Source: Lachnospiraceae bacterium (GTDB lineage: Bacteria > Bacillota > Clostridia > Lachnospirales > Lachnospiraceae). From it: a stretch of 64,000 nt of DNA. The DNA lies in NCBI GenBank assembly GCA_017635395.1, contig JAGBLN010000015.1:1-64000 (forward strand). The letters are read 5' to 3'. Of this stretch, positions 1-8,827 are shown piece by piece. The translations under genes and the position numbers were made by a program. Positions within the stretch are counted from its first letter, which is position 1. Every line of letters begins with the position of its first letter. The notes under the pieces are model-generated. The model had not been told where the DNA came from. It ran no database searches and saw only the letters and a list, made by a program, of their open reading frames with translations.

Positions 1-579
1 ACTGCAGGTGTCCGTACCTTTGCTCTTGTATGTACAGGCTCTGCGCTGGCAGCCATCGCAAATCTTTATCTCTTTGAAGCAACCGGAAATACTGATACAG
101 CCCGTCTTCCGGCAGGCGTGCTGAGCGGTATCGGATTCCTTGGAGTAGGTACCATTATAATCACCGGAAGGAACTATGTAAAAGGATTAACCACAGCAGC
201 GACACTTTGGACCACGGCATCCCTGGGCATAACCCTGGGTACCGGCTATGTGATCGGAAGCTTGCTGGGATTCTTTGTCATCATATTCATAGTCATAGCC
301 CTGAGCCATGTCAGCAGCCAGCTGGAGGGAAAGTCCCAGTATATCAATCTTTATCTGGAGGTCACCGGCAAGGAAGGCATAAGAGAGCTTCTTGATTTTT
401 TGCACTCCGGAGAGTATGAGATAGTAACTATGGAAAAACAGAAAAAGGCTACCATAGAGAAGGGCGACGCGGCTGTAATGATTACGGTGGACCTGAAGAA
501 ACGCACCAAGCATATGGATATACTGGCGGCATTGAGCAATCTGGAGTCAGTTCGTTATGTGGAAGAAATAAAAAGGTGA
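1..579 (+). CDS. MgtC/SapB family membrane protein (5' end outside window)
   Basis: The frame is open from base 1, so the start lies upstream. The first residues (AGVRTFALVCTGSAL), then GIGFLGVGTIII and the VKGLTTAATLW stretch, are the conserved core of the MgtC/SapB inner-membrane family. The core has several hydrophobic helices (about residues 1-100 of the visible part). A soluble C-terminal domain of about 90 residues follows, of the ACT-like type seen in longer MgtC proteins. MgtC proteins are linked to growth in low magnesium and, in pathogens, to ATP synthase control; which role applies here cannot be told. The gene ends at TGA with AT-rich sequence after it and no clear terminator. Confidence 0.85.
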   Translation, partial: TAGVRTFALVCTGSALAAIANLYLFEATGNTDTARLPAGVLSGIGFLGVGTIIITGRNYVKGLTTAATLWTTASLGITLGTGYVIGSLLGFFVIIFIVIALSHVSSQLEGKSQYINLYLEVTGKEGIRELLDFLHSGEYEIVTMEKQKKATIEKGDAAVMITVDLKKRTKHMDILAALSNLESVRYVEEIKR

Positions 580-729
580 AAAATTTTTATATTTAATATA
601 TAATTAATGGCGTATTGTTTTTGGGCTATTCCGGAGATTGTTTACAATATTTGGTACGGCTGGCAGTACGGCACTTATAAAAAGTAAAATGAAAAATTTA
701 AAGCCGTAAAACGGCGAAGGAGGAAAACA

Positions 730-1164
730 ATGGATAACATGAATAATCAGCAGAACTATGGACCTGTACCCGACAGTCAGGATGGCGGAAATAAGGCGCT
801 GGCAGTACTGTCATATATTTTATGGATTGTCGGACTCGTTGCTCTTCTTGTAAAGAAGGACTCTCCCTATGTTAAGTTTCATTCAATTCAGGGTATAGCA
901 CTTGCTATCTGCAATTTGGCTGCATCAGCTATAGCCGGTGTTTTAGGATTTATAATTGGTCTGATATTTGAAATCATGGATGCTGCAATGGGCACTAATG
1001 GTGGCCTTGTTTCTCTGGCAACACTCCTGTCAGGTGGTATTGGCGGATTGATCGGACTGGCAGGTTTCGTACTTATGATTTTTGGTATCATCAATGCAAT
1101 ACAGGGAACAATGAAGCCGCTCCCTTTAATCGGCAACTTTATTGACGAGAAGTTCAATAAATAA
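730..1164 (+). CDS. DUF4870/Tic20-like small membrane protein
   Basis: This 144-residue protein has a short polar N-terminus (Asn/Gln/Asp-rich, about 22 residues) and then three or four hydrophobic segments. The motif YVKFHSIQG at about residues 46-54, between the first two helices, is the hallmark of the DUF4870 (Tic20-like) family. Its function is unknown; it is a cytoplasmic-membrane protein. The start is well set by GAAGGAGG at 716-723. A small hairpin GCCGT-AAA-ACGGC (703-715) sits directly before the ribosome binding site and could affect translation. It appears to be a single-gene unit followed by a perfect inverted repeat. Confidence 0.7.
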   Translation: MDNMNNQQNYGPVPDSQDGGNKALAVLSYILWIVGLVALLVKKDSPYVKFHSIQGIALAICNLAASAIAGVLGFIIGLIFEIMDAAMGTNGGLVSLATLLSGGIGGLIGLAGFVLMIFGIINAIQGTMKPLPLIGNFIDEKFNK

Positions 1165-1178
1165 TATAAGTAATAACA

Positions 1179-1207
1179 GTTCAGAACCCACACTTTGGGT
1201 TCTGAAC
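1179..1207 (+). terminator. Perfect 12-bp inverted repeat, probable weak terminator
   Basis: GTTCAGAACCCA (1179-1190) and TGGGTTCTGAAC (1196-1207) are perfect complements around a 5-base loop. There is no clean T-run after it (ATTTGCAATAATT), so it may be a weak terminator or an mRNA-stabilising hairpin between the two genes. Confidence 0.5.
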
Positions 1208-1258
1208 ATTTGCAATAATTATTCTATTTACACTTACGCTTAAAAGAGAGTGGGGAAA

Positions 1259-3202
1259 ATGACAAAAAAAAGAGGATGGGGAATAATCTCAGTGGCTGTT
1301 ATTATAATGGCTGCTGTTTTAGTGTGCTCAGGCATAAGCGGATTTGCCGCAAGTTCTAATGTGGAGGCTGAGGTAACCGGAGCTCAGGAAAACCAGAATG
1401 ACAACACGGTGACCATAGGCGTAAAGGTTAAGAACAAGGGCAGTGATTTTGGCGGTTATGTCAGGGTATTTATCAGCGATTATACGAGTGATAACTATTC
1501 ACAGACAGACGGTGCCCTTACCTACGATACATATATTGCTGTAGCAGCCGGTTCGGAGGATGTGACTACCATCACTTTCCCGAGGCCTAACGGCATGCAC
1601 TTTACTGATGCAGATATCAGGCTTCAGGTGCTTGATGAAAAGGGAAAAGTCCTTTATGACCACAAGCAGCACAGTCTGTTTGATGAGAGTGAATGGTATT
1701 ATGGTGTGCTGAGCGACAATCCGTCCTCCCTTCTCTATATCAATGCCTACAATTATGGTTATTATATAAATAATGACCTGGAGCAGAAGGATCTTACGGC
1801 TACCGATATGGAGGACAGCGCGACCTATAATTCCATAAGGATGCTTGTCATTGATGATTATGATGTTTCTGCACTTTCTTCTACTGCAATAGGAAATATT
1901 GAGAATTGGGTCAGAGGCGGCGGAACACTGGTAATCGGTACCGGTGCAGCAACTGATGAAACTTTTTCAGAGTTTGACCAGAACTTTATTGATGCAACTC
2001 TGAACAGCAATTCAATCTATCCCCAGAGTACATACTATACGATGGATTACAGCGGTACTATGCAGTGTGCCGATATCAATTATGGTAACGGCTACTATAA
2101 CATGGGCTATTACAGCGGCAGCATACAGTATTCACTGCCTATGAAATATGAGGGAAAGGGAGTAGTTATGCTTGTGCCTTTTGCCCTTTCGGACTCTACA
2201 CTTGATGCGAATTATTTTGTAAGTGATTTGCTGTCCGATTTTTCATCTTTTATCAATTCACAGTCTTCTGTGACTGATCCGAACATCAGCAGTGATTTTG
2301 ATAACCTTTTCGCTGTTCTGCAGGGAAAGGGAACCATCAACCTTCCGCTTTTGTTCATTTCCATGGCGATATATATCGTGCTGGTAGGCCCTGGTATCTA
2401 TCTTATACTCAAGGCTGCAAACAAGCGTGAAAAGATGTGGGTATTTATTCCTATAATTGCGGTTGCATTTGTGGGTATTACATACCTTTTCAGCAGGGGA
2501 TTCAGCCTGCATAATAAGGCTCTTGCCTGCATTTCAATACAGTCTGCTGACGGAAGCGGTGTTAAGTCCGAATATATTTTCGGCTACAATTCCAAGGCTA
2601 AGGATTGGACTATAAAGTTAGATGATGATGTAGATGCTGCAGGTCTGTATTTCTGCAGTTCAACTATGTATGACTATAATCATAATGACAGATATTATTT
2701 CGGTTCCGCTAGGACTCCGGATGGAGTAAAACTTACATATAAGCCTAAGTCGGTGTTCTCTACAGTATGCTATCGCGCTGTGGCTGATAATGACAGTGAC
2801 TTCAGTAACGAAGCTTTCAGCGTGGAGCTGTCAAATGACTATAGCGTAATCGAAGGAACATTCACAAATAATTCGGACAAAGATATCAAGAAAGTATTGC
2901 TTGTATGCAATGGTGAATATGCAATCATTGATGATGTAAGGGCTGGAGATAGTGTTAACCTTGATGAGAGGGCATATTCTTTTTACAGCAGTGTCAGCTC
3001 TGAGCTTTCAAATGATGCTGTAAGGCGTTATGAGAAGAAAGAATATAAAGATGCGAAATACATTGCGGCTCTTGCTACTGCAGCAGTTGATCTTGGAGCA
3101 TATGATGATTATGCCATAGTTTTGTTTGATTCAAAGGATAGCATGGTAACATCCCGTGAAAAGAAGGATTGTTTTTCCTGCTATTATGTATTACCGAATT
3201 GA
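1259..3202 (+). CDS. Secreted-domain membrane protein of an ABC export cassette
   Basis: I start this at ATG 1259, which has GAGAGTGGGG just upstream, rather than the GTG at 1250; that gives 647 residues. It begins with a signal peptide or anchor (Lys/Arg-rich start, hydrophobic to about residue 30). A large extracytoplasmic region follows, with a beta-sandwich-like first part. The stretch at about residues 190-225 (MLVIDDYDVSAL ... GGGTLVIGTGAA) resembles the GATase-like fold found in GldG-type ABC partners. Two transmembrane helices lie near residues 360-415, and a further domain follows. The next genes encode an ABC ATPase and permease, so it is probably a subunit or accessory of that exporter. 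The exact family is not recognised. Confidence 0.6.
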   Translation: MTKKRGWGIISVAVIIMAAVLVCSGISGFAASSNVEAEVTGAQENQNDNTVTIGVKVKNKGSDFGGYVRVFISDYTSDNYSQTDGALTYDTYIAVAAGSEDVTTITFPRPNGMHFTDADIRLQVLDEKGKVLYDHKQHSLFDESEWYYGVLSDNPSSLLYINAYNYGYYINNDLEQKDLTATDMEDSATYNSIRMLVIDDYDVSALSSTAIGNIENWVRGGGTLVIGTGAATDETFSEFDQNFIDATLNSNSIYPQSTYYTMDYSGTMQCADINYGNGYYNMGYYSGSIQYSLPMKYEGKGVVMLVPFALSDSTLDANYFVSDLLSDFSSFINSQSSVTDPNISSDFDNLFAVLQGKGTINLPLLFISMAIYIVLVGPGIYLILKAANKREKMWVFIPIIAVAFVGITYLFSRGFSLHNKALACISIQSADGSGVKSEYIFGYNSKAKDWTIKLDDDVDAAGLYFCSSTMYDYNHNDRYYFGSARTPDGVKLTYKPKSVFSTVCYRAVADNDSDFSNEAFSVELSNDYSVIEGTFTNNSDKDIKKVLLVCNGEYAIIDDVRAGDSVNLDERAYSFYSSVSSELSNDAVRRYEKKEYKDAKYIAALATAAVDLGAYDDYAIVLFDSKDSMVTSREKKDCFSCYYVLPN

Positions 3203-3215
3203 GGGGGCGCTGCAG

Positions 3216-4181
3216 ATGATAAATATTATTAATCTTTCAAAATTTTATGGACGCTTTGCAGCGGTGAACAATTTAAATCTCCATGTTCCGAAGGGCGATC
3301 TGTTCGGTTTCGTAGGCCCTAACGGTGCTGGCAAGACCACCACCATAAGGATGGTATGCGGTCTGCTTAAGCCTACGGCAGGATATATTGAGATCGGCGG
3401 ATTTAATTTTGCACAGGATCCTGATAAGGTAAAACGCTGCATAGGATATGTGCCGGATTTCTTCGGTGTATATGACAATCTTAAGGTAAAGGAGTATATG
3501 GAGTTTTACGGTTCCATATACGGCATAGATGATGTTGATATCCACAGGATGACAGGTGACCTGCTGGAGCTGGTAAACTTAAGAAACTTGGAAGAGCAGT
3601 ATGTTGATACCCTTTCAAGAGGTATGAAACAGAGGCTTTGCGTGGCCAGGGCGCTGCTTCACAACCCGCAGCTCCTCATACTGGATGAGCCTTCATCTGG
3701 CCTTGATCCCAGGGCAAGAGTAGAAATGAAGGAAGTTCTTATGAACCTGAATTCCATGGGCAAGACCATAATCATCAGCTCACATATTCTTGCAGATATT
3801 GCAGAGATGTGTACCAGCGTGGGTATCATGAACCACGGCAGGCTGGCGGCAGCAGGCAAGATGAGCGATATTCTGGAGATAGGTGTTGATAAACACCACC
3901 TGATAATCTCTATAAATGGAAATATGGAAGATGCTGTAGCCCGTGTAAAGGAACTGCCGGAGGCTTCAATATGGCAGATCAGGGAAAATGAGATCGTGCT
4001 TAGCTGTAGCGGAGAGGATGAGCAGATAAACAGGATAATCATGAGCCTGATGAAAGCCGGTGTTATGGTCGGCGGATTCAGGAAGGAAGAGCAGAGCTTG
4101 GAGACGCTCTTCATGCAGCTTACTGAGGGGAGTGCGGCAACGGTGAATCCCGGAGTCGGCAATATGCAGGGGAGAATGTAA
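3216..4181 (+). CDS. ABC-2 type transporter ATP-binding protein
   Basis: This 321-residue protein starts at ATG 3216, 8 bases after GAGGGGG (3201-3207). An upstream in-frame ATG at 3156 would overlap the previous gene and lacks a ribosome binding site. Walker A is GPNGAGKT at residues 34-41; the signature is LSRGMKQR; Walker B with the D-loop is LLILDEPSSGLDP; the switch histidine lies in IIISSHIL. It belongs to the CcmA/GldA-like group of ATPases that power ABC-2 exporters or membrane-remodelling machines. A C-terminal domain of about 100 residues follows the ATPase core. The stop codon abuts the permease start, so the two are translated together. Confidence 0.93.
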   Translation: MINIINLSKFYGRFAAVNNLNLHVPKGDLFGFVGPNGAGKTTTIRMVCGLLKPTAGYIEIGGFNFAQDPDKVKRCIGYVPDFFGVYDNLKVKEYMEFYGSIYGIDDVDIHRMTGDLLELVNLRNLEEQYVDTLSRGMKQRLCVARALLHNPQLLILDEPSSGLDPRARVEMKEVLMNLNSMGKTIIISSHILADIAEMCTSVGIMNHGRLAAAGKMSDILEIGVDKHHLIISINGNMEDAVARVKELPEASIWQIRENEIVLSCSGEDEQINRIIMSLMKAGVMVGGFRKEEQSLETLFMQLTEGSAATVNPGVGNMQGRM

Positions 4182-5798
4182 ATGAGTAAATCCAAATCCG
4201 GAAGTAAAAAACTTAGGTTAAATCCTATCCTGAAAAAGGACCTTAGGGTTATCGCAAGAAATATGAAGTTTTCCTGGGGACTCTTTGCTTTTGAAGCAGT
4301 GCTGGGAGTTATATTCCTTTTTGCGATGCTTATCATGTATGAGGAAGTGGGCTACACCAATATGTACAGCAGCATGGTGGCGCTCTTTCCTATAATCGGC
4401 GGAACAGAACTTGTTATAGTTGCTTTGATAACACCTATACTTACGGCATCTGCCATTACATCTGAAAAAGAAAAGCAGACATTTGACATACTGCTTACAA
4501 CGGTTATGACGCCGCATGCGATCATCAGGGGTAAGCTTTTGTCAGCTGTTACCAGAGTTATGATGTTCGTAGTGGGCAGCATACCTTTGATGGCAATATC
4601 TTTTACTGTAGGCGGCGTAGGCTGGTGGGCGCTGTTTGCGTTTCTTCTGCTTACTCTCGTATTTGCGATATATATGGGTTCAATCGGAATAATGAGCTCC
4701 ACTTTTTCAAATAAGTCGCTGGTAAGTATCATTATTTCCTACGTTATTTATGGATTGCTGTCCGGCGGAACTTTTATTCCAATTATATCCATAAGCGGCA
4801 TAATGGGAATGTCCCCGGAAATCCTGTCGGCTATAAGCCTGCTGTTCAATCCGCTTATCACATTCATCACTTTCTTTGTGACAGTGCTGGGTGGTGAGTT
4901 CATTGAAGATATTTTCTCAAGCTTAGCGTTCGTGACTGCCTGGGGATGGATAATCCTTTCTATTGTAATGATGATAGTTGCATCCATAGTGATGCAGGCT
5001 ATAGCAGCTTCCCGTATCAACCCTGTAGTTGGATACAGGAAGAAGATGAAGAAAAAGAATAGGTCTAATAATGTAAATAATGTCAACATGGCAGGAAGGC
5101 CTATGCCTCAGCCGGCAATGGTTGGCGGAGGAATGGCTGGTGTTGGAATGGCTCAGCCCGGGATGCAGATGAATATGCAGAATGGTCCAATGATGCAGGG
5201 ACAGCAGAACCAGTCCATGTTCCAGGGACAGCCAATGCAGCAGAACCAGCCTATGTTCCAGAGTGCTCCGATGCAGCAGGGACAGCCTATGCAACAGAGT
5301 GTACCCATGCAGCAGAACCAGTTTGCTGCTCAGAATGGTATGCCTCAGGGATCTGCACCGATGGGTATGCAGAATCAGACTTCATTCCAGAGTGAACCTG
5401 TTCAGCCAAGTCGTCCTGTAACGGAGGACCACTCCATATTCCAGAGACCGGCAGATCAGCAGAGTACACCTGAATCTGCAGTAACGCAACCTGGCAATCC
5501 GATACAGGCAGAGGTACAAAGTGTCCCTGTTACACCACTTCAAACAGAGGTGCAGAGCACACCGGTTACACCGATCCAGCTGGAGGTACAGAGTGCTCCG
5601 GTTACACCGATTCAGGCAGAAGTACAGAGTACACCGGTTAGCCAGAGTCAGTCAGAAGTGCAGAGTGCACCTGTGGTTCAGAGTCAGTCGGAGGTACAGA
5701 GTGCTCCTGTTATCCAGGAACAGCGGGAAGTGCAGTCGCAGCCGGTTCAGCCTGAGCCTGTAGTAACAACAGGAACAACGACTGAGGGAGAGAACTGA
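4182..5798 (+). CDS. ABC-2 permease with long Gln/Met- and Pro-rich repetitive tail
   Basis: Residues 1 to about 285 form the permease with six predicted helices. The motif TSEKEKQTFDILLTT after the second helix is typical of ABC-2 permeases of the GldF/NosY type. From about residue 290 the protein becomes a cytoplasmic low-complexity tail. Its first part is Met/Gln-rich, with units such as MQQNQPMFQ and MQQGQPMQQ. The second part has degenerate units of about 11 residues of the form EVQSAPVTPIQ. Such a tail is unusual for this family and roughly doubles the protein. The start immediately follows the ATPase stop. A strong terminator follows at 5822. Confidence 0.85.
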   Translation: MSKSKSGSKKLRLNPILKKDLRVIARNMKFSWGLFAFEAVLGVIFLFAMLIMYEEVGYTNMYSSMVALFPIIGGTELVIVALITPILTASAITSEKEKQTFDILLTTVMTPHAIIRGKLLSAVTRVMMFVVGSIPLMAISFTVGGVGWWALFAFLLLTLVFAIYMGSIGIMSSTFSNKSLVSIIISYVIYGLLSGGTFIPIISISGIMGMSPEILSAISLLFNPLITFITFFVTVLGGEFIEDIFSSLAFVTAWGWIILSIVMMIVASIVMQAIAASRINPVVGYRKKMKKKNRSNNVNNVNMAGRPMPQPAMVGGGMAGVGMAQPGMQMNMQNGPMMQGQQNQSMFQGQPMQQNQPMFQSAPMQQGQPMQQSVPMQQNQFAAQNGMPQGSAPMGMQNQTSFQSEPVQPSRPVTEDHSIFQRPADQQSTPESAVTQPGNPIQAEVQSVPVTPLQTEVQSTPVTPIQLEVQSAPVTPIQAEVQSTPVSQSQSEVQSAPVVQSQSEVQSAPVIQEQREVQSQPVQPEPVVTTGTTTEGEN

Positions 5799-5821
5799 AT
5801 TTAATTGTTTGTGCTGAAAAT

Positions 5822-5852
5822 AAATGGGCCGGAAAACACCGGCCCATTTTTT
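5822..5852 (+). terminator. Rho-independent terminator after ABC cassette
   Basis: AAATGGGCCGG (5822-5832) pairs perfectly with CCGGCCCATTT (5839-5849) around a 6-base loop, followed by T residues. It closes the ABC export unit. Confidence 0.92.
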
Positions 5853-5904
5853 GAAAATTCAGATGTTGTAAAGAGGTTTTAATTAAAAGAGAGGGGAAAA
5901 TAAA

Positions 5905-6306
5905 ATGAAAAAAGCATTAAGTATCGCAGTTCTTACCGTTTTTATGATGTGCATGCTTTGTGCCTGTGGCAGCAAAGTAGATGAAAATGGAAATGCGCTT
6001 ATCACCTCGGACTGGAAACTGGTGGAATATACGGTAAACGGCACAAGGACTGTCATGGCGGAAACGGAGTGGTATGTAAAGCTTTTTACAGCCAATATGG
6101 AGCCGGCCTTTTCAACCAAGGATGGCAGCACCTGCACCTTCTCTGTCGGGGGTAATCCTCACAACGGAACGATCACATTTGACGGTACTGAATACACCAT
6201 AGATTATGACGATTCACAGAAGGATATGTTTGCGACGATCGATGGAGATGAGCTCAGGATTTATACTGCTAACGGCAAGCTTGAGTTTATCTTCGAAGCT
6301 AAATGA
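5905..6306 (+). CDS. Small lipoprotein, function unknown
   Basis: This 133-residue protein has a Lys-rich start, a hydrophobic core and a lipobox LCAC with the lipidated cysteine at about residue 21, so it should be anchored on the outer face of the cytoplasmic membrane. The mature part is polar and rich in beta-prone stretches (for example TFSVGG, TITFDGTEYTI, ELRIYT), resembling the small single-domain beta lipoproteins common in Clostridia. The ribosome binding site GAGAGGGG lies just upstream of ATG 5905. It ends 4 bp before the convergent Uma2 gene. No function can be assigned. Confidence 0.72.
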   Translation: MKKALSIAVLTVFMMCMLCACGSKVDENGNALITSDWKLVEYTVNGTRTVMAETEWYVKLFTANMEPAFSTKDGSTCTFSVGGNPHNGTITFDGTEYTIDYDDSQKDMFATIDGDELRIYTANGKLEFIFEAK

Positions 6307-6310
6307 TGGT

Positions 6311-6874
6311 TTATCCGATTTTGATATCTTTCAGATTCAGTGTCAGATCTTCATAGATTCCGACAGGGATATCGTCTGTAAATGAATAGTGATCTACAGT
6401 TTTTTTCTCGAACCTGTAGACCGTGACATGTTTGGTGAGCGGATCAACGATCCAGTATTCACGGACTCCGATCCGCTCATATATATTCAGTTTCCACATA
6501 TAGTCCATGTATTTACTGGAAGGCGATACTATTTCAAACAGGACATCCGGTGCACCGTGGAGTCCTTTATCATCAATGATATCTGGATTGCACTGTATAA
6601 CCATATCCGGTTCGAAATAGTTTTTGCCGGTTTCGTCTGGGAAAAGTGCAAAAGGGGCAAAGAATACTTCACATTTACCACCTTTTTTCCGAATATAGTC
6701 CTGTGCCATGTAGGATAATTCCCCCAGAATTCTTTGATGCGTTGCAGAGGGAGATGCCATCATGAACATCTGACCGTCTAGCAGTTCAGCCCGTTTTCCG
6801 TCAGGCAGGGCCATAATGTCATCTACCGTATACTTTTTTTCTTCATTTTCTGTGGGCATAGAAAAATTCTCCAT
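6311..6874 (-). CDS. Uma2-family (DUF820) PD-(D/E)XK endonuclease-like protein
   Basis: This 187-residue protein matches the Uma2/DUF820 pattern: the N-terminal MALPDGKRAELLDGQMFMM stretch, the core YFEPDMVIQ (the catalytic Asp region), then APDVLFEIVSPSS and the K-containing KLNIYERIGVREYWIVDP motif. The fold is a PD-(D/E)XK nuclease; the cellular role is unknown, and the family is often multicopy. The start at 6874 has GGAGG on the minus strand (6884-6888). It is a lone gene convergent to the lipoprotein gene. Confidence 0.88.
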   Translation of the reverse strand: MENFSMPTENEEKKYTVDDIMALPDGKRAELLDGQMFMMASPSATHQRILGELSYMAQDYIRKKGGKCEVFFAPFALFPDETGKNYFEPDMVIQCNPDIIDDKGLHGAPDVLFEIVSPSSKYMDYMWKLNIYERIGVREYWIVDPLTKHVTVYRFEKKTVDHYSFTDDIPVGIYEDLTLNLKDIKIG

Positions 6875-7260
6875 AGATCATTTCCTCCATAATAAGTCTT
6901 TTGATGTGTCATTTCAAGTAACATTAAAGTGAAAATACAGCAGAGAAACTTGCTGCAGTGCATTGCTTAATCGGAAAGAAACTTCCTGACTGCACATAGA
7001 AAAAATACTGCAATGATCAATAAATGTCAAGTTTACGAAAAACAGGGAAAAACCATAAAAAAGAGTCGCTAATTCGTATCTGATATATCAGTAAAGGATA
7101 AACTGCTGATTTTACCATCGGAGGAGGAAGGTGCACAGACATTTTATTACCCGGATTGCGATTGATAAAGCGGTTATGGTATAATAACGATGTATGTGCC
7201 TTTGTTTTCAGCGAGAGCAGACGGGAGACTGGCTGCTTGCTATGAAGGGGAGGAAAGACT
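6875..7260. other. 386-bp divergent intergenic region
   Basis: This gap lies between the divergent Uma2 gene and the MoxR cassette. It holds the Uma2 ribosome binding site at its left end and a good promoter for the right-hand operon at 7156-7185. The 5' leader of that operon is about 70 bases. I see no conserved riboswitch or strong hairpin. A short stretch GAAGGTGCACAGACATTT (7127-7144) partly resembles GAGGTGCACAGTCATTT (35568-35584) in the LytTR operator region, but the operator repeats themselves are not present here. Confidence 0.6.
7156..7185 (+). promoter_or_regulatory. Promoter of the MoxR cassette (extended -10)
   Basis: TTGCGA (7156-7161), an 18-bp spacer and TATAAT (7180-7185), with an extended -10 TG at 7177-7178. 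It points at the gene starting at 7261. Confidence 0.7.
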
Positions 7261-8808
7261 ATGAGTGACAGAGAATACATACTTAGCTACATTAAAAAGA
7301 TTAAATCAAAGATGAACACAGCCATAATGATCCGTCAGATATTGAACGGGCTTATTGGCGGCGCTTTAGTAGCGGCCATTGTGGAAGGTATTTCCTGTAT
7401 ATGGTCTTTTTACTATGCACATCTTGTGGCAGGGATTGTAGTAGCTATCGGCCTTATTGTGGGCATAATACTTGGTATAGTAAAGCGGAAGAATGAAACC
7501 CAGGCTGCGCTTAAGATAGACAGCTTTGGTATGAAGGAGCGTGTGATCACGGCTTTTGAGCATAAGGATGCATCAAATGAGATCTCAGAGCTTCAGAGAC
7601 GTGATGCTGCAAGATGCTTAAGCTCCATGGAGCAGATGGTAAAGATAAAAATGAATCCCGGTGCCAGACGGATACTGCTTTTCCTTTTCATGACACTTCT
7701 GGCTGTATTTTTTGGACTTATGCCCGCGCCTAAAAAGGCTGAGGCACAGGAGCAGCATGAAGTTTACCAGGAAGCTACTGCTAAAGAAAAAGAGATAGAG
7801 CAGGCTATGGAAGCTCTGGAAAAGATAGATCCCACTTCTCTTTCGGAGAGCCAGAGGCAGGAACTTTCAGACATGCTGGAGAGCCTTCAGGCTTCACAGA
7901 ACGAAATGAAAAATGTGGCTTCAGCAGAAGATTTGAAGAGCGCTAACCAGAGACTTGATTATAAGTATGCGGATATAGCTAACGGCCTTCAGGCTATGCA
8001 GCAAGAGGTTGAGGAGCAGCAGAGGAAGGAGCAGGAAGAACAGCAGAACAGCCAGTCCGAGAATTCTGCCAGCCAGAACAATTCCGCAAGCCAGAATAAT
8101 TCAAACGGAAACAGCGGTACATCCCAGCAGATAGCGGATGCCACCCAGCAGATACAGAACAATATGAATCCCGGCGGCCAGAGCGCCCAGGCAAATGGCC
8201 AGGGCCAGAATGGTCAAGGCCAGAATGGTCAGAACGGACAGAATGGACAGAATGGCCAGAATGGTCAGAACGGACAGAATGGCCAGAACGGCCAGAACGG
8301 ACAGAATGGTCAGAACGGACAGAATGGACAGAATGGTCAGAACGGACAGAATGGACAGAATGGCCAGAATGGTCAGAACGGACAGAATGGCCAGAACGGC
8401 CAGAATGGTCAGAACGGACAGAATGGACAGAATGGTCAAAACGGCCAGGGTCAGGATGGTCAGGGCGGTGACGGCCAGGGTGGCGACGGCCAGGATGGCC
8501 AGGACGGTAATGGCGGCGACGGCGGCGGCCAGGGTCAGTCAGGCAACGGAAGCGGAAATGGCGGCCGGGATTATGTGAGTCTTCCCAATGGCGATGCTGA
8601 TGATGAGGGTCTTACCGGAAAGCGTCAGGATGAAGGCCAGTCCGAATACGGCCGTGACAACAGCGGCGTAGGCTGGGCAGGTGACCATGTGGATTACGAC
8701 AGCGTGATCGGCGAGTACAGTGACAGAGCATACGAGGGACTTGAAAGCGGAAAGTATCCCAGCGGTATGGAAGATGTTATAAAAGAATATTTTGGAAGTT
8801 TTGAGTAA
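7261..8808 (+). CDS. Membrane protein with Gln-Asn-Gly repeat tract, MoxR cassette
   Basis: This 515-residue protein has two N-terminal helices (about residues 28-50 and 55-75), a cytoplasmic stretch, a third hydrophobic segment near residues 135-155, and then an acidic Gln/Glu-rich coiled-coil region (about 160-265). Residues 321-395 are 25 uninterrupted Gln-Asn-Gly units; Gly/Asp-rich sequence and a conserved-looking end follow (DYVSLPNGDADDEG ... EDVIKEYFGSFE). The head-coil-low-complexity order recalls DUF4175-like proteins found near MoxR ATPases. Its role is not known, but the MoxR gene starts 19 bp downstream and the two are surely co-expressed. The start follows GGGGAGGA (7248-7255). 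Confidence 0.7.
   Translation: MSDREYILSYIKKIKSKMNTAIMIRQILNGLIGGALVAAIVEGISCIWSFYYAHLVAGIVVAIGLIVGIILGIVKRKNETQAALKIDSFGMKERVITAFEHKDASNEISELQRRDAARCLSSMEQMVKIKMNPGARRILLFLFMTLLAVFFGLMPAPKKAEAQEQHEVYQEATAKEKEIEQAMEALEKIDPTSLSESQRQELSDMLESLQASQNEMKNVASAEDLKSANQRLDYKYADIANGLQAMQQEVEEQQRKEQEEQQNSQSENSASQNNSASQNNSNGNSGTSQQIADATQQIQNNMNPGGQSAQANGQGQNGQGQNGQNGQNGQNGQNGQNGQNGQNGQNGQNGQNGQNGQNGQNGQNGQNGQNGQNGQNGQNGQNGQNGQNGQNGQNGQGQDGQGGDGQGGDGQDGQDGNGGDGGGQGQSGNGSGNGGRDYVSLPNGDADDEGLTGKRQDEGQSEYGRDNSGVGWAGDHVDYDSVIGEYSDRAYEGLESGKYPSGMEDVIKEYFGSFE
8221..8445 (+). repeat. In-frame 9-bp tandem repeat, 25 Gln-Asn-Gly units
   Basis: Twenty-five consecutive 9-bp units of the form CAG-AAY-GGN run from 8221 to 8445. 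Third codon positions vary (GGA, GGC, GGT; AAC, AAT), which gives longer higher-order repeats. Such tracts change length easily by slippage or recombination. The repeat leaves other frames open on both strands, creating long spurious ORFs. Confidence 0.95.
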
Positions 8809-8827
8809 CTATTAACGGAGGGGAAAA

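Noticed and set aside
3156..3215. Upstream start of the ABC ATPase
   Set aside because: It would overlap the preceding gene by 47 bp without a ribosome binding site, whereas ATG 3216 has GAGGGGG and a typical first strand.
7127..7185. A third LytTR operator before the MoxR cassette
   Set aside because: Only a flanking stretch resembles the 35.57-kb region; the paired TTYCRYTAC repeats are missing.
8101..8578. Long open frames on both strands through the QNG repeat (for example minus strand 8101-8439, plus strand 8195-8578)
   Set aside because: They are by-products of a stop-free 9-bp repeat; they lack ribosome binding sites and have absurd composition.
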